A DNA stretch of 31,948 nt from Deinococcus sp. Arct2-2. Lineage in GTDB: Bacteria > Deinococcota > Deinococci > Deinococcales > Deinococcaceae. A program made the position numbers and the translations under genes. This document shows positions 8,187 to 17,302 of the stretch, piece after piece; the stretch's first letter is position 1, and every line of letters begins with the position of its first letter. The notes beneath the pieces are model-generated. The model saw only the letters and a program-made list of their open reading frames with translations. It ran no database searches and had not been told where the DNA came from. The stretch spans positions 1-31,948 of the forward strand of contig NZ_SSNW01000066.1 of assembly GCF_004801315.1 (NCBI RefSeq). The letters are read 5' to 3'.

Positions 8187-9737
8187 TCAGGGCGCAAAAG
8201 AGCCTGCTCCGGCCTGCTGCATGAACAGCCGCATCAGTTGCGTGCCCCATTCCTGCCGCGAATCGGCGTCCATCACTTCGTCGTACATGACCTGTTCTTG
8301 GGCATTCAGGGTGGTGGCGGGCAGCGGCAATTGAAGCCGCACGATGCCCCTCGGCGGTGGCGGCCCGGCCCCCTGAAACGGCAGGTTGAACCACGCGCTC
8401 AGGCCCGCCTGCACAGCGGGAATAGACTGCTGATGGTGGACGCCCCACAGGGTTTCGCGGTAACGCGCCACGCCCCCGGCGTCGTCCGTGAAGGCCACCG
8501 AATGTTCTAGGTCGGTATACAGGCTGCGGCGCATGGCGTTGGCCGAGCCGATGATGGCCCAAGCGTCGTCTACAACGGTGCTTTTGGTATGAATGGTTTT
8601 GGTCAGGTGGCTGAACACGCCCACGCGGGCCAGTTGTGCGGCGCTCAGGCCAACGATCAGGTGGCTGTTGACGGTGACGCGGAAAAACTTGGAGGTGTCG
8701 TTGTTCGGGTCGTCGTTCGGGTCGAACAGTCCGGTCAGCACCACCACTTTCAGCGTATCGCTGGCTTTCACGGCGGCATTCACCCAATCGAAGGCTTCGG
8801 CAGCCGTAAAACCCTGATCCTCGATATAAATAAAAGTTTGCGCCCCCTGAATGCCCTTTTCCCAAGCGTTGCGAACCTCGAACAGGCCGCTGGGGGCAAA
8901 GCTGAGCGGCGAATTGCTGGGAATGCTGGCCCCGCCCAAGCTGGCAATGCTGCCCACCGAACCAAAGCGCATGCGCGGAAAAGTGCGGGCGCTTTGGGCG
9001 CGGGAAGAGCCGCCACTGGTTGTGGCAAGCGTGCGGGCGGGCAAATCGGGCATGCCGCCGGTGCCAGTGCTGAAGCTTCCGCCACCCGAAGGAGCTGTAT
9101 GGCTGGCACAGTTCACCCCGTTGGCCGTCAGCGACACCGGAGAACGCCCCCGAATTTCGTTCCACATCACCCGGAAGGTGTCAAATAAGCCCTGCACGAC
9201 GGGGCCGTCGACTTGCACTTCTACATCGTGCCAACTGGGCAGCAAGCGTGAATTCAGCAAGTCGATACCACCCGTGAATCCGGTAGCCGCCGCGCTGCTG
9301 CCCACAACCGCCATCTTCATATGCACCGCGCCTGCTGGGTGCGCCAAAATATTCAGCACCGCTTTGTCGGCCAGCCTCGGTTCGGCCCGCAGCGCATTGA
9401 TACAGCTCATGGTGTTGCCATTCAGCCCGAGAATGCTGCGAAGTTGCGGCGCGGCCTGTGCCCGGCTGTTGGTCAGAATAGACGGGGCCATCACCCAGCC
9501 CAACACGCGCACATCCACGCCCGCACGGGCTTTGGCGATCAGCAGATCGGTCAGGGCCGCGCCGCCCAGCGCCGTATTGGTGTTCAGCCACCACCCGGCG
9601 ATATAGACAAAGTCTCCAGCAGCCCCGGTCAGGGCGTCGATTTTGGCCTTCAGCGCGGCAAAGTAGGGCGGCCCGCCAATATGCGGCGTAATGGTGCAGC
9701 CCGCGTGGGTGGTCAGTGCAGAATCGAGGGAGGGCAT
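8187..9737 (-). CDS. Phospholipase D-like protein with one degenerate HKD motif
   Basis: A 516-residue PLD-superfamily protein. The second catalytic motif is canonical (His383, Lys385, Asp390, followed by GSANAMRRSL). The first has His139 and Lys141, but the expected Asp at 146 is Gly, with GFTGGIDL following as in true PLDs. A Ser/Gly-rich insert at about 215-280 separates the two halves. The family hydrolyses or transfers phosphodiester bonds, usually of phospholipids or DNA, using one His from each motif; both His/Lys pairs are kept here, so activity is plausible. I chose the ATG at 9737 because AAGGAG lies seven bases upstream; the frame is open further, to 9818. No signal peptide is evident. 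It sits in the middle of the operon between members of the large beta-rich family, which suggests a role with that assembly. Confidence 0.85.
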   Translation of the reverse strand: MPSLDSALTTHAGCTITPHIGGPPYFAALKAKIDALTGAAGDFVYIAGWWLNTNTALGGAALTDLLIAKARAGVDVRVLGWVMAPSILTNSRAQAAPQLRSILGLNGNTMSCINALRAEPRLADKAVLNILAHPAGAVHMKMAVVGSSAAATGFTGGIDLLNSRLLPSWHDVEVQVDGPVVQGLFDTFRVMWNEIRGRSPVSLTANGVNCASHTAPSGGGSFSTGTGGMPDLPARTLATTSGGSSRAQSARTFPRMRFGSVGSIASLGGASIPSNSPLSFAPSGLFEVRNAWEKGIQGAQTFIYIEDQGFTAAEAFDWVNAAVKASDTLKVVVLTGLFDPNDDPNNDTSKFFRVTVNSHLIVGLSAAQLARVGVFSHLTKTIHTKSTVVDDAWAIIGSANAMRRSLYTDLEHSVAFTDDAGGVARYRETLWGVHHQQSIPAVQAGLSAWFNLPFQGAGPPPPRGIVRLQLPLPATTLNAQEQVMYDEVMDADSRQEWGTQLMRLFMQQAGAGSFAP

Positions 9738-9786
9738 GGCTTGGCTCCTTTTGGGGTGCGTAGAGGGGGGAGGATCGTGGGTTTTT

Positions 9787-9882
9787 GGCTCCCTCACCCT
9801 TGGCTTGCAAAGCTCCATAGGAGAGGGGGGAGGGCTGGGGACTCGCAGAGCTGCGGAGCAGAGGGGTGAGTGAGCGCAGCGA
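9787..9882 (+). repeat. Dispersed GC-rich intergenic repeat, copy 2 (inverted relative to copy 1)
   Basis: It lies in the 161-base gap between the PLD-like gene and its upstream neighbour. It matches the reverse complement of 4891-4973 over most of its length, with a small insertion (GGCTTGCAAAGCTCC region) near its left end. Because the two copies are inverted, the operon transcript could pair across about 4.8 kb, and recombination between them would invert the three genes in between. Confidence 0.7.
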
Positions 9883-9898
9883 TTGCCTTGACTCCCAC

Positions 9899-12496
9899 CT
9901 AGCGCGGTGGCGGGCGCAAGATCAGTTGGTCACGGGTATCCGTCCTGACTTCGGTGCTGCTCTCGCTGCCGTCTTGGGCCAGTAGCGTGAGTTTCCATGT
10001 ATAGGTGCGGGCCGTGCGGGTGGGTAGGCGCACCTTCCAGTCCTGCGTCAAGCTCTGTGGGTCGTCGGTGATCAGCAGGGCGTCGGCTTGGTCAAACTTG
10101 GGGTCTCCGGCGGGGTCTGTGTAGGCCAAATCCAGCAGCAGGGCGCTCAGGCCAATCTGCGACGGCGGCGGCCCGATGTAGCGCACCGACACCGCCAGCA
10201 CGCCCTCCGCCGGAATGCCGACAACCAGATTGGGGCTGGTGGGTTCCTGCCAGTCTCCGGTTTCCAAACCGCCGTCCTTAAATACGCGGCGCTCGCGGTA
10301 GCGCATCTGGGCAGGCTGGCCCCGGTGTGCCAGACGCACCGAAAACAGTTCGCGCTTGCCGGGTGTGGCGAGTTCTAGGCTGCGGCTGTCCAGCACACTG
10401 CCGCCCTGACTGACTTCGGTGTCTACCACTACGCTTTGCAGTTCGTTCAGTGGGTCGAGCATGATCACGTCACCGTTCAGGTGGCCCCCACGCGGGGTAT
10501 CCAGCACCACCACGTCATCCGACTCGCCCACGTCGGCATCGGGCAGATGCAGGGTCGGCAAGACCTCGTTGGTGCCGTCGGTGTAGAACACGGTGGGCGT
10601 CACCTGAACCTGCTCGCTGTCGCCCGCCAGCCGCACATGCACCAGCGTGGAGCGATTCTGCGCCCCCAACACCACTTGCGCCGAATCGTCGACGTTGCGG
10701 TCAGGGTTCATATACCGCACCACCGCATGCACTTCGGCCACGTCGGCGGGCAGGCTGGGGGCCAGTTGCAGCGTCACGGGCAGCACGCGCCCCAGCCAAC
10801 TCGGATGCACCGACAGGCTGCGGGCTTCCGTGCGAATCCAGCCGCTTTCCACGCGGGTGTCTTTCAGACCGATGCCGAAGTTGTTGCGGTAGTCCACGAT
10901 CAACTTGTATTCGTACCACTGGGTCTGCTTGCTGTCGGCAAAAAAGGTGAAGTCCTTGCTGTCGGTGCTGGTTCGTAGGATCGCCTCGGCGGTGTCTTTG
11001 GGGGCGCTGCCATCGGGCCGCGTGCCGTAACGCAGTTGCACCGTCATCTGCACCACGCCCTCTGCCGCGAAATCCACCCCCTGAGCGCCGATACTCAGAT
11101 TGATCCGCGCAAAAAACGGATGGTTCAGGTCGACGACGTGCAAGTGGTCGCGCAGGTCGTGTTCGGAGGTCAGAAACTGAATAAAGTTTTGCGGCGCGAT
11201 GCTCTGGCTTTGGGCGCTGACCTGCGACAGGTTGTAGGTCACGGTGCGCTGTTCCTCCTGACTGATGTTTTTCAGGACGAAGGCAGCTTGCGGGCGGCCC
11301 ATCTGGTTCCATACGTCGCCCGCAGTTTTGACCGGGGGAGTTGCTGCGCCCGTTCCAGACGTGCCGCCCGTGCCTGTTCCGCCCGTGCTTGCCCCACCCG
11401 TTCCAGAAGTCCCCGACGCCGTTCCCGTCCCTGTTCCCGGCGTTCCCCCCGTTCCCGCTCCGGCGTCGGCTTCCACATGTTCCCGGCCTGCCAACATCGC
11501 CCCGGTTCCGGCAGCGGCGGCGGCGCTGGGGCCGTGCTGCAAGGCCGCGCCCACGTTTCCGGGTATCTGTCCGGCAGTGGTGGCCGCAGGAATCGAAGTG
11601 CTGGGGTCGGCAGCCGTGATGGTGTCGCCCCGCACTTTGGGTTCTCCCGGCGTCAAGGTCGGCTGAAACAACGCCCCCGTCGCCAAGTCTTTCACCAGCG
11701 TGTCTATGCGGGTCTGCCGCTCGCGGATGGCGGCTGGGTCAGACAATTCCAGCGTGCGGGCCGTTTCTTTGATGCGAATATGCTGCTCCTGCTTCAGCGC
11801 CTCCACGATGTTGTCGATGTCGGCCCGGAACAGCAGGGTGCCCAGCGTAAAGCGGCTGCGCGAATAGTTGTAAGACGACTTGAAATCGATGCTGATTTCG
11901 AGGTCGTAGGCGGGCAGCAGGCCCACGTAGTCGAGGGTATAGATGACCCCGATAGGGCGGGCGTTCACGTTGCCGCTCAGAATGCCCATCATGAACGCCG
12001 CGCCGTCTTCCGACAGGGAAAACGAGAAAATAGCGCGGTTGTCGCCGTCCAGCGAGGGTTGCCCAGCCCCCAGAATGTTTTCTATAAAGCGGGGGCCACG
12101 TGCGGCGGCCCCTCCCGCTGCCGGGGCCGGACGTGTTCCCCCATCTGCCGTGCCGCCTGCACCGCTGTCTTCTCCCAGCGCGATCACCCGCGCCGTGCCC
12201 CGCGTAAACGGCACCGGGGCGAGCGTCACTTCGTCGCCGTAGCGTTCTTTCAGTCGGCCTTCCAGGCGCGGTTTCAGGCTGCCCAGCCCCACGTCTACCA
12301 CCATGTTCAAAAATCCCCCGGCCACGTCATGCCCCGCTTCGCCGCCCTTGCGGTAGCTGAACAGGTCGAACATCGGTTGCCCGCGCTCCACCGTGATGTG
12401 CGGCGGTACGGGCAGGTGATAAAAGCGCGTGGGCAGATCGGCGTCTTGAAACACGGTCACGCCCAGCAGTTCCGTTCTGGTCTCCAAATTCAACAT
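9899..12496 (-). CDS. Largest beta-rich family member with Gly/Thr-rich linker
   Basis: An 865-residue protein of unknown function. The N-terminal signature lies at 12-49 (VTVFQDADLP, then RFYHLP, then a strand ending LFSYR). The second module is at about 143-207 (LGAGQPSLDGDN, then a strand, then DGAAFMMGIL, then IYTLDYVGLLPAYDLEI). A helical stretch rich in Lys and Glu follows (about 225-270). A linker of Gly, Thr, Ser and Ala at 345-387 separates this from the second half, which holds a domain shared with the next upstream gene (APQNFIQFL, then DLNHPFF) and then beta repeats with Tyr-Lys-Leu and Ser-Gly-Trp motifs. The ATG at 12496 has GGAGG nine bases upstream. The frame is open further upstream, but that would overlap the preceding gene. 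Confidence 0.8.
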   Translation of the reverse strand: MLNLETRTELLGVTVFQDADLPTRFYHLPVPPHITVERGQPMFDLFSYRKGGEAGHDVAGGFLNMVVDVGLGSLKPRLEGRLKERYGDEVTLAPVPFTRGTARVIALGEDSGAGGTADGGTRPAPAAGGAAARGPRFIENILGAGQPSLDGDNRAIFSFSLSEDGAAFMMGILSGNVNARPIGVIYTLDYVGLLPAYDLEISIDFKSSYNYSRSRFTLGTLLFRADIDNIVEALKQEQHIRIKETARTLELSDPAAIRERQTRIDTLVKDLATGALFQPTLTPGEPKVRGDTITAADPSTSIPAATTAGQIPGNVGAALQHGPSAAAAAGTGAMLAGREHVEADAGAGTGGTPGTGTGTASGTSGTGGASTGGTGTGGTSGTGAATPPVKTAGDVWNQMGRPQAAFVLKNISQEEQRTVTYNLSQVSAQSQSIAPQNFIQFLTSEHDLRDHLHVVDLNHPFFARINLSIGAQGVDFAAEGVVQMTVQLRYGTRPDGSAPKDTAEAILRTSTDSKDFTFFADSKQTQWYEYKLIVDYRNNFGIGLKDTRVESGWIRTEARSLSVHPSWLGRVLPVTLQLAPSLPADVAEVHAVVRYMNPDRNVDDSAQVVLGAQNRSTLVHVRLAGDSEQVQVTPTVFYTDGTNEVLPTLHLPDADVGESDDVVVLDTPRGGHLNGDVIMLDPLNELQSVVVDTEVSQGGSVLDSRSLELATPGKRELFSVRLAHRGQPAQMRYRERRVFKDGGLETGDWQEPTSPNLVVGIPAEGVLAVSVRYIGPPPSQIGLSALLLDLAYTDPAGDPKFDQADALLITDDPQSLTQDWKVRLPTRTARTYTWKLTLLAQDGSESSTEVRTDTRDQLILRPPPR
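11336..11464 (-). repeat. Low-complexity Gly/Thr-rich coding linker
   Basis: This segment of the 865-aa protein encodes imperfect short repeats of Gly-Thr-Gly and Ser-Gly-Thr. At DNA level it is built from imperfect CCCGTTCC-like units on the + strand. Such stretches can change length by slipped pairing, so linker length may vary between strains. Confidence 0.75.
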
Positions 12497-12555
12497 AGGG
12501 CCGCACCTCCGCAGCAGGGGAATGGGGGCAAATGGGGCGGGAAATCGGGCGGGAG

Positions 12556-14886
12556 CTAGAGCGTGCGCGTAGACAGAATCAGCGGCGAGGTGGTCATGTC
12601 TTTCCAAGCCGATTCCTTGGCAGAGCCGTCGGATTTGAAGGCGGTGGTCTGATAGCGGTAGCGCAGCGGTTGGTTGGGCGCGAGGTTGAGGGTCAGGGTG
12701 GCCCCGGTGTCCGTGCCCTGCAACAACACGCTTTGAGGGTCGCTGGGCGGGTCATGCGCTCCGGCGGGCAACAGTTGCACCTTGACTTGCAGGGCGTCCA
12801 AACCCACTTCGGCCAGCGGCGGCCCGATCAGTCGCACGTCTACCCGGCCTACCCGGTGCGCCGCCGAACCCACGATCAGCGATGGCTCGTCGGTCTCCTC
12901 CCACTCGCCCTCACTCAGCAGGCCACTTTCATGCACGGTCACGCGGTAACGCAACGTTTGGCGGGCCGCGTCCAGAATCGGCCAAGTGTGGGTCAGGCTG
13001 GCAAACGGCGGCACCAGTTCCACCACCCGTGTTCGGCGGTACAGCCCGCTTTCATCGTGGTAATCGAGTTCCACCGTGATCTGCGTGATCTGATCAGACG
13101 CCAGCACAGGCTTGATCAGCAGTTGCCGCACGGCTGAAAATGGCGAATCTATGCGCAGCAGCGCGTCTGACTGGGGGCGTGGGGGCGCGGTGTAGCTGCC
13201 GCCATCGCTGAAGACAAAAGTGGATTGCGCGGCGTAGAGGCGCAACTCCACAGCTTGTGTCCGAACTTGCCAGCGCAACGGGCCGGAAGCTGTGTCAGTC
13301 GGCGTCAGTCGGAAATGCTGCTCGGCCTTGAAGTCGGTGGGGTGGCTGTTTGATGCGCTGGCCGCAGCCTCCGCCGGATAGGTCAGCACCACGTCCACTT
13401 CCTGCGTGTCAGGTGGCAGCCGTCCAGCCTCCACTTCCACATTCAGCACGCCAAAATCTGCCGAAGGATTGATCAGCAAAGAGCGGCCCGTGCGGGTACG
13501 CTCCGGCAGTTCGTAGCGGAAGCTGTCGCCGTCGGTGGCGCTGCGGGGCAAAAATTCGTAGGTGAGGGCGGCGCTGTAGGCGAGGCTGCGGCGGCCCCGC
13601 CGTTTCACGGCAAAGGTTTTGTCCCCGGTGGAATCCGGGCGGAAGATCAGTTGGGCCGTGTCGGGGGGCGGGTTGCCCTGAGCGGAACCGCCGTACCTCA
13701 GGTTCACCGCAATCTGCCGGATGCCCAGCGCCTCCAGTTCTTCCCGGCTGGGGCCAGTCACCAGCACCTCCAGCACCTCAAAAAACGGGTCGTCCAAGCT
13801 GATCTGATGAACGTGCTGCGCCGTCTCTGCCGGACTCAGCATCACGTTCAGGAAGCTCTGCGGCGCGTGCGTGCGTTCCTCCGGGGCGCGTTCCCGGAAG
13901 CTGTAGGTTACGGCCTTGTCTTCGTAGGTGCGCTTCAGCTCCAGCGTCAGGTTCACTCCTGTGCTGCTGCCAACGCTCCCTGTTCCTGCGCCTCCTAACC
14001 CGCCCAGCAAGCCAGCGGGCGGCGTCGGCGCGGCCTGCGTGATGGGCCGGAACATCTCCTGCACGATTCGGTCACGGAACAGCGACAGCGCCAATTCCTT
14101 GCTCTGCTTGGCTTCCTCGCCTACCGCTTGGCTGGTCAGTTCTATTCGAATGTCGCTCGTTTCGGTCAAATGATCGATTCCAGCCTTGATCTCGGCTTTG
14201 GCCCACGCATAACCCACACCCAAAGAGCCGCCGAAATGCTCGAAAATCCGTGACAGGTTGGCATGAACCACCGCTTCTACGGCGGGGCGCAGCCCGTAAA
14301 ACTTCAGGTCGTACACCACGCCCACCGGGGCGGCCTTGTCCTCATACAGCCCCTTCAGAAACGCCACGCCCTCCTGACTCAGACTCAGCGAAAAAATGCT
14401 GCGGAGGTCGCCCAGCAAAGCAGGCTGGCCCGTGCCTAAAATTTGCTCCACGAAGGTCGGGCGGCCCTTGACCGGAGTGGCCGAACCGGGATCGGCGGCA
14501 GGCTCTCCCGGCACACTGATCTTGTCCAGCGCAATCACGCGCACATTGCCCGCGTGGTAAGGAATGCCCGCCAAGCTGATCTGGTCTTGCGCCTGTCCGG
14601 TGCGGCTGGCCAGTTCGCCCAGCACCGCCGAACGCTGCGCGGCGCTCAGCACGCACTCGCTGCCCAGCGTCAGGAATCCGGCCCCCAGTTCTTCGGGAAT
14701 GGCCGTGCCAGACAGCACCGAATGCTTAAGCTCTACGCTGTAGGCCATCAGGTCAAACATGTCCCGCCCCCCAGACCGGGCCACCACCGGAGGCGGCGCA
14801 GCACAGTAAAACTGCGACGGCAACGCATGATCCCTGAACACGGTCAGGCCGTTGATTTCAAAAGCAGGGACTTCAAAACTCAGCAC
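12556..14886 (-). CDS. Large beta-rich protein with conserved N-terminal module (operon family)
   Basis: A 776-residue protein of unknown function and the closest relative of the next downstream gene. Signature: LTVFRDHALPSQFY, then VVARSGG, then a strand ending LMAYS. Second module: LGTGQPALLGD, then FSLSLSQEGVAFLKGL, then VVYDLKFYGLRPAVEAVV. Middle domain: VTYSF, then APQSFLNVML, then SLDDPFF, the same landmarks as in the 865-aa protein. The C-terminus has several beta repeats ending in YRYQTTAFKSDGS and a Trp-Lys segment. I chose GTG at 14886 because GGAGG lies six bases upstream and all relatives begin Met-Leu. It follows the preceding gene after 34 bases. No signal peptide is seen. Confidence 0.8.
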   Translation of the reverse strand: MLSFEVPAFEINGLTVFRDHALPSQFYCAAPPPVVARSGGRDMFDLMAYSVELKHSVLSGTAIPEELGAGFLTLGSECVLSAAQRSAVLGELASRTGQAQDQISLAGIPYHAGNVRVIALDKISVPGEPAADPGSATPVKGRPTFVEQILGTGQPALLGDLRSIFSLSLSQEGVAFLKGLYEDKAAPVGVVYDLKFYGLRPAVEAVVHANLSRIFEHFGGSLGVGYAWAKAEIKAGIDHLTETSDIRIELTSQAVGEEAKQSKELALSLFRDRIVQEMFRPITQAAPTPPAGLLGGLGGAGTGSVGSSTGVNLTLELKRTYEDKAVTYSFRERAPEERTHAPQSFLNVMLSPAETAQHVHQISLDDPFFEVLEVLVTGPSREELEALGIRQIAVNLRYGGSAQGNPPPDTAQLIFRPDSTGDKTFAVKRRGRRSLAYSAALTYEFLPRSATDGDSFRYELPERTRTGRSLLINPSADFGVLNVEVEAGRLPPDTQEVDVVLTYPAEAAASASNSHPTDFKAEQHFRLTPTDTASGPLRWQVRTQAVELRLYAAQSTFVFSDGGSYTAPPRPQSDALLRIDSPFSAVRQLLIKPVLASDQITQITVELDYHDESGLYRRTRVVELVPPFASLTHTWPILDAARQTLRYRVTVHESGLLSEGEWEETDEPSLIVGSAAHRVGRVDVRLIGPPLAEVGLDALQVKVQLLPAGAHDPPSDPQSVLLQGTDTGATLTLNLAPNQPLRYRYQTTAFKSDGSAKESAWKDMTTSPLILSTRTL

Positions 14887-14920
14887 GGGGTTCCTCCACT
14901 GGGGTAAAACGAGGGGCGTT

Positions 14921-17290
14921 TTAGGCGCTGACGCTGCGGGACTTCAGTTGCACCACCAGCAGATCGGCGTCGCTGGAAGCCCAAGGCGTGCGGGTCACGA
15001 AGCCCGACTCGTCTATAAATACGGCGCTATAGAACACGGTTTTTACGGGCGGATCACCCAACAAGACTTCCCAAGTGGCGGGGGCGGGCGGTGTTCCCCG
15101 GAGAAACGTCAGTTCCGTTTCTTCTTTCGCCTCTCCTTGCGCGTCGCGGCGCTGAAGCTGCACGCGCACTTCACGCAACGTGGTGTCATTCAGCGTGCCG
15201 CCCACACACTGCACCCGCACGGCGCGGCGCTCTACCAATCGGCGGTCTATGACAAGGCGGTCATCCAACGTTTCTCGCCAAGAGCCTTCCAAGAGAGAAC
15301 CGCCTGTGGTGAGCAGGGTCAGGCGGTAGCTGAGGGCCTGTGTGCCGCCCGCAGCGATGGGGTAATCGCGGCGCAGGTAGGGGGTGGCCGCATTCAGGTC
15401 GATCTGTTCGTCAAACTGCACTCCGCTGGAGCCGTCGCGGTAGCGCAGTTGCACGAAGGCGGTGAGCAGGTCGGCCCAAGGCAGGCTGACGAACAGATTC
15501 AGCAGGCGCTTGGTCGGCAGCGGGTCGGGCACGCTGAAATAATCGTCGTTCCATCGCTGCGGCGGCGGGGTCAGGGGGCCGCCTGCACTGCCGGGGCGGT
15601 GGTACGTCAGGCTGACCGTGTAGGGCGGAGGCTGGAGCGCCTGCCCCGTTTCCGCGCCCCCCGGCGGCAAAAAGTACTGAAAACGCCAGCTTCCGCCCGG
15701 CTGGGCCGCACTCAATTCCACCCGGCCCGATTGGGGGGCCGTTCCCGCTTCCTCATACACCAGTGCTGCCGTCACCTGCGGAAACTGGGTGAAGGGGAAA
15801 CTGGGCGCGGCGCTGACCTGCACCTCCTGCACGCCGTACACCGTGCGGGGTTCCACCACCAACTCGGAAGCGTGCCCCACATACCACCCACCGCTGACCA
15901 CCGGATGCGGCCCAAAAGCACTGGCGGGATCGAACTGTACCTCCAGGCGGTACTGATACAGCCGCGCGAAGTCCGGCCCAGTACCAGGATGACCAGTGCC
16001 CTGACCCAGCAGATTTACCACATAGGCTTCTTTCTCGGCGGCAGAACGCAGCGCCACCGTTTTCAGCGGATCGGCGGGTGTTCCTGAGGCATCCACGCGG
16101 GCCAGTTCCACCCGCACTTCCGCCAGGCCGTCGGAGGCGAATCGGTCTTCAGAGGCCACCTGCACCTCCAGGCGCGGAAACCCGTCCAGATTGATCTGCG
16201 ACACCAGCCGGGAACGCAGCGCAGGCCAGTCGGGGCGCACTTTTCCCTGTTCATCCAGCCGCAATTGGCGCAGCAGCAGTCCCAGCGTGCCTTGCGGCAG
16301 CACCTCGCGCCGTTCGGCCACCGCCTCGTTCATGCGGGCCGACAGGGTTCTGAGTTGCTCGTCGTTCATCACCTTCAGTGAATAACTGACGCCGGGCACG
16401 ATGGTACGCACCAGCCCGGACACCACGCCCCCAATCGCGTCCCCGATGGCGTTGGCGGTGGCCGCCTGCGCGTTCGCCATCGGCGTAAACAGCCGCTCCA
16501 GCACCCAATCCGTCAGTTGCTTGCGGGCGCGTTCGGCGGCGGCGGCTTCCTGCTCGCCCGCGCCCAGCACCGTCACGTCAATTCTCACGCCGCTGTCCTC
16601 CACCGCTTTGCTGATCTGCTGCTGCACATCGGCGGCCACGTAGTACAGATTGGCCTTCAGTTGCTGCTGCAAACTGCGGTACACCCGCGTCCAGTCGGCT
16701 TCCACCACAATATTGAAGCTGGGGCGCAGGCCCGCGAAACTCAGGCGGTAGGTGGCGATGATTGGCAGGTCGGGGGCGTCCAGCGCCCTGTCCACCAATT
16801 CGGCGGCCTGTTCGTCCAGCATTAGTTGAAACGTGGCGGTATTGCGCCCACCCAGCGAGGCCCGGCCACTGCCCAGAATCTTGATATCGAATGGGCTTTG
16901 CGTGGTGGGTGCGGCGGCGTTCCCCGGTGCAGCAGGCGTGGAAGCCTGCCCCAGCGCGATCAGTTCCACCGTGCCGGAATCGAAGAACACGGGCATCAGC
17001 TCCAGCTCGGCGGCGGCGTGGCCTACCACTTGGCTCAGTTTGCCCCGCAAGGATTCCAGCGCGTCGTCCGGTACGGTGAGTTCGGTGGTCAGGGTCAGCA
17101 GGCCGCCCGCGATTTTGGCGGCTCCGGCCCCGCCGCCCAAGTACTGCACCAGCGAAAAGGCGGGCAGATCGTCGGGCGTGCGGGCCAGCGTGGGCGCGGT
17201 GGGCAGCACGTACCAGCGGCGCGGATCGGCGTGATCAGGCAGCAGGCTGTAACCGCCGATCTGGTGGTAGGGGGGCGCGAGCGAAAGCAC
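14921..17290 (-). CDS. Large beta-rich protein with conserved N-terminal module (operon family)
   Basis: A 789-residue protein of unknown function. Signature: GYSLLPDHADPRRWYVLP, then TLARTPDD, then a strand ending VQYLGG. Second module: ILGSGRASLGGRN, then a strand and helix, then YRLSFAGLRPSFNIVVEADW, which continues into a helical stretch (RVYRSLQQQLKANLYYV). The second half consists of beta repeats with Ser-Tyr-Arg-Leu-Thr and Gly-Ser-Trp motifs and ends LLVVQLKSRSVSA. The start is GTG, 12 bases after the stop of the first operon gene, so the two are probably translationally coupled. Only a weak AGGGG ribosome site is seen. Confidence 0.8.
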   Translation of the reverse strand: MLSLAPPYHQIGGYSLLPDHADPRRWYVLPTAPTLARTPDDLPAFSLVQYLGGGAGAAKIAGGLLTLTTELTVPDDALESLRGKLSQVVGHAAAELELMPVFFDSGTVELIALGQASTPAAPGNAAAPTTQSPFDIKILGSGRASLGGRNTATFQLMLDEQAAELVDRALDAPDLPIIATYRLSFAGLRPSFNIVVEADWTRVYRSLQQQLKANLYYVAADVQQQISKAVEDSGVRIDVTVLGAGEQEAAAAERARKQLTDWVLERLFTPMANAQAATANAIGDAIGGVVSGLVRTIVPGVSYSLKVMNDEQLRTLSARMNEAVAERREVLPQGTLGLLLRQLRLDEQGKVRPDWPALRSRLVSQINLDGFPRLEVQVASEDRFASDGLAEVRVELARVDASGTPADPLKTVALRSAAEKEAYVVNLLGQGTGHPGTGPDFARLYQYRLEVQFDPASAFGPHPVVSGGWYVGHASELVVEPRTVYGVQEVQVSAAPSFPFTQFPQVTAALVYEEAGTAPQSGRVELSAAQPGGSWRFQYFLPPGGAETGQALQPPPYTVSLTYHRPGSAGGPLTPPPQRWNDDYFSVPDPLPTKRLLNLFVSLPWADLLTAFVQLRYRDGSSGVQFDEQIDLNAATPYLRRDYPIAAGGTQALSYRLTLLTTGGSLLEGSWRETLDDRLVIDRRLVERRAVRVQCVGGTLNDTTLREVRVQLQRRDAQGEAKEETELTFLRGTPPAPATWEVLLGDPPVKTVFYSAVFIDESGFVTRTPWASSDADLLVVQLKSRSVSA

Positions 17291-17302
17291 TGGCCCACGC
17301 CC

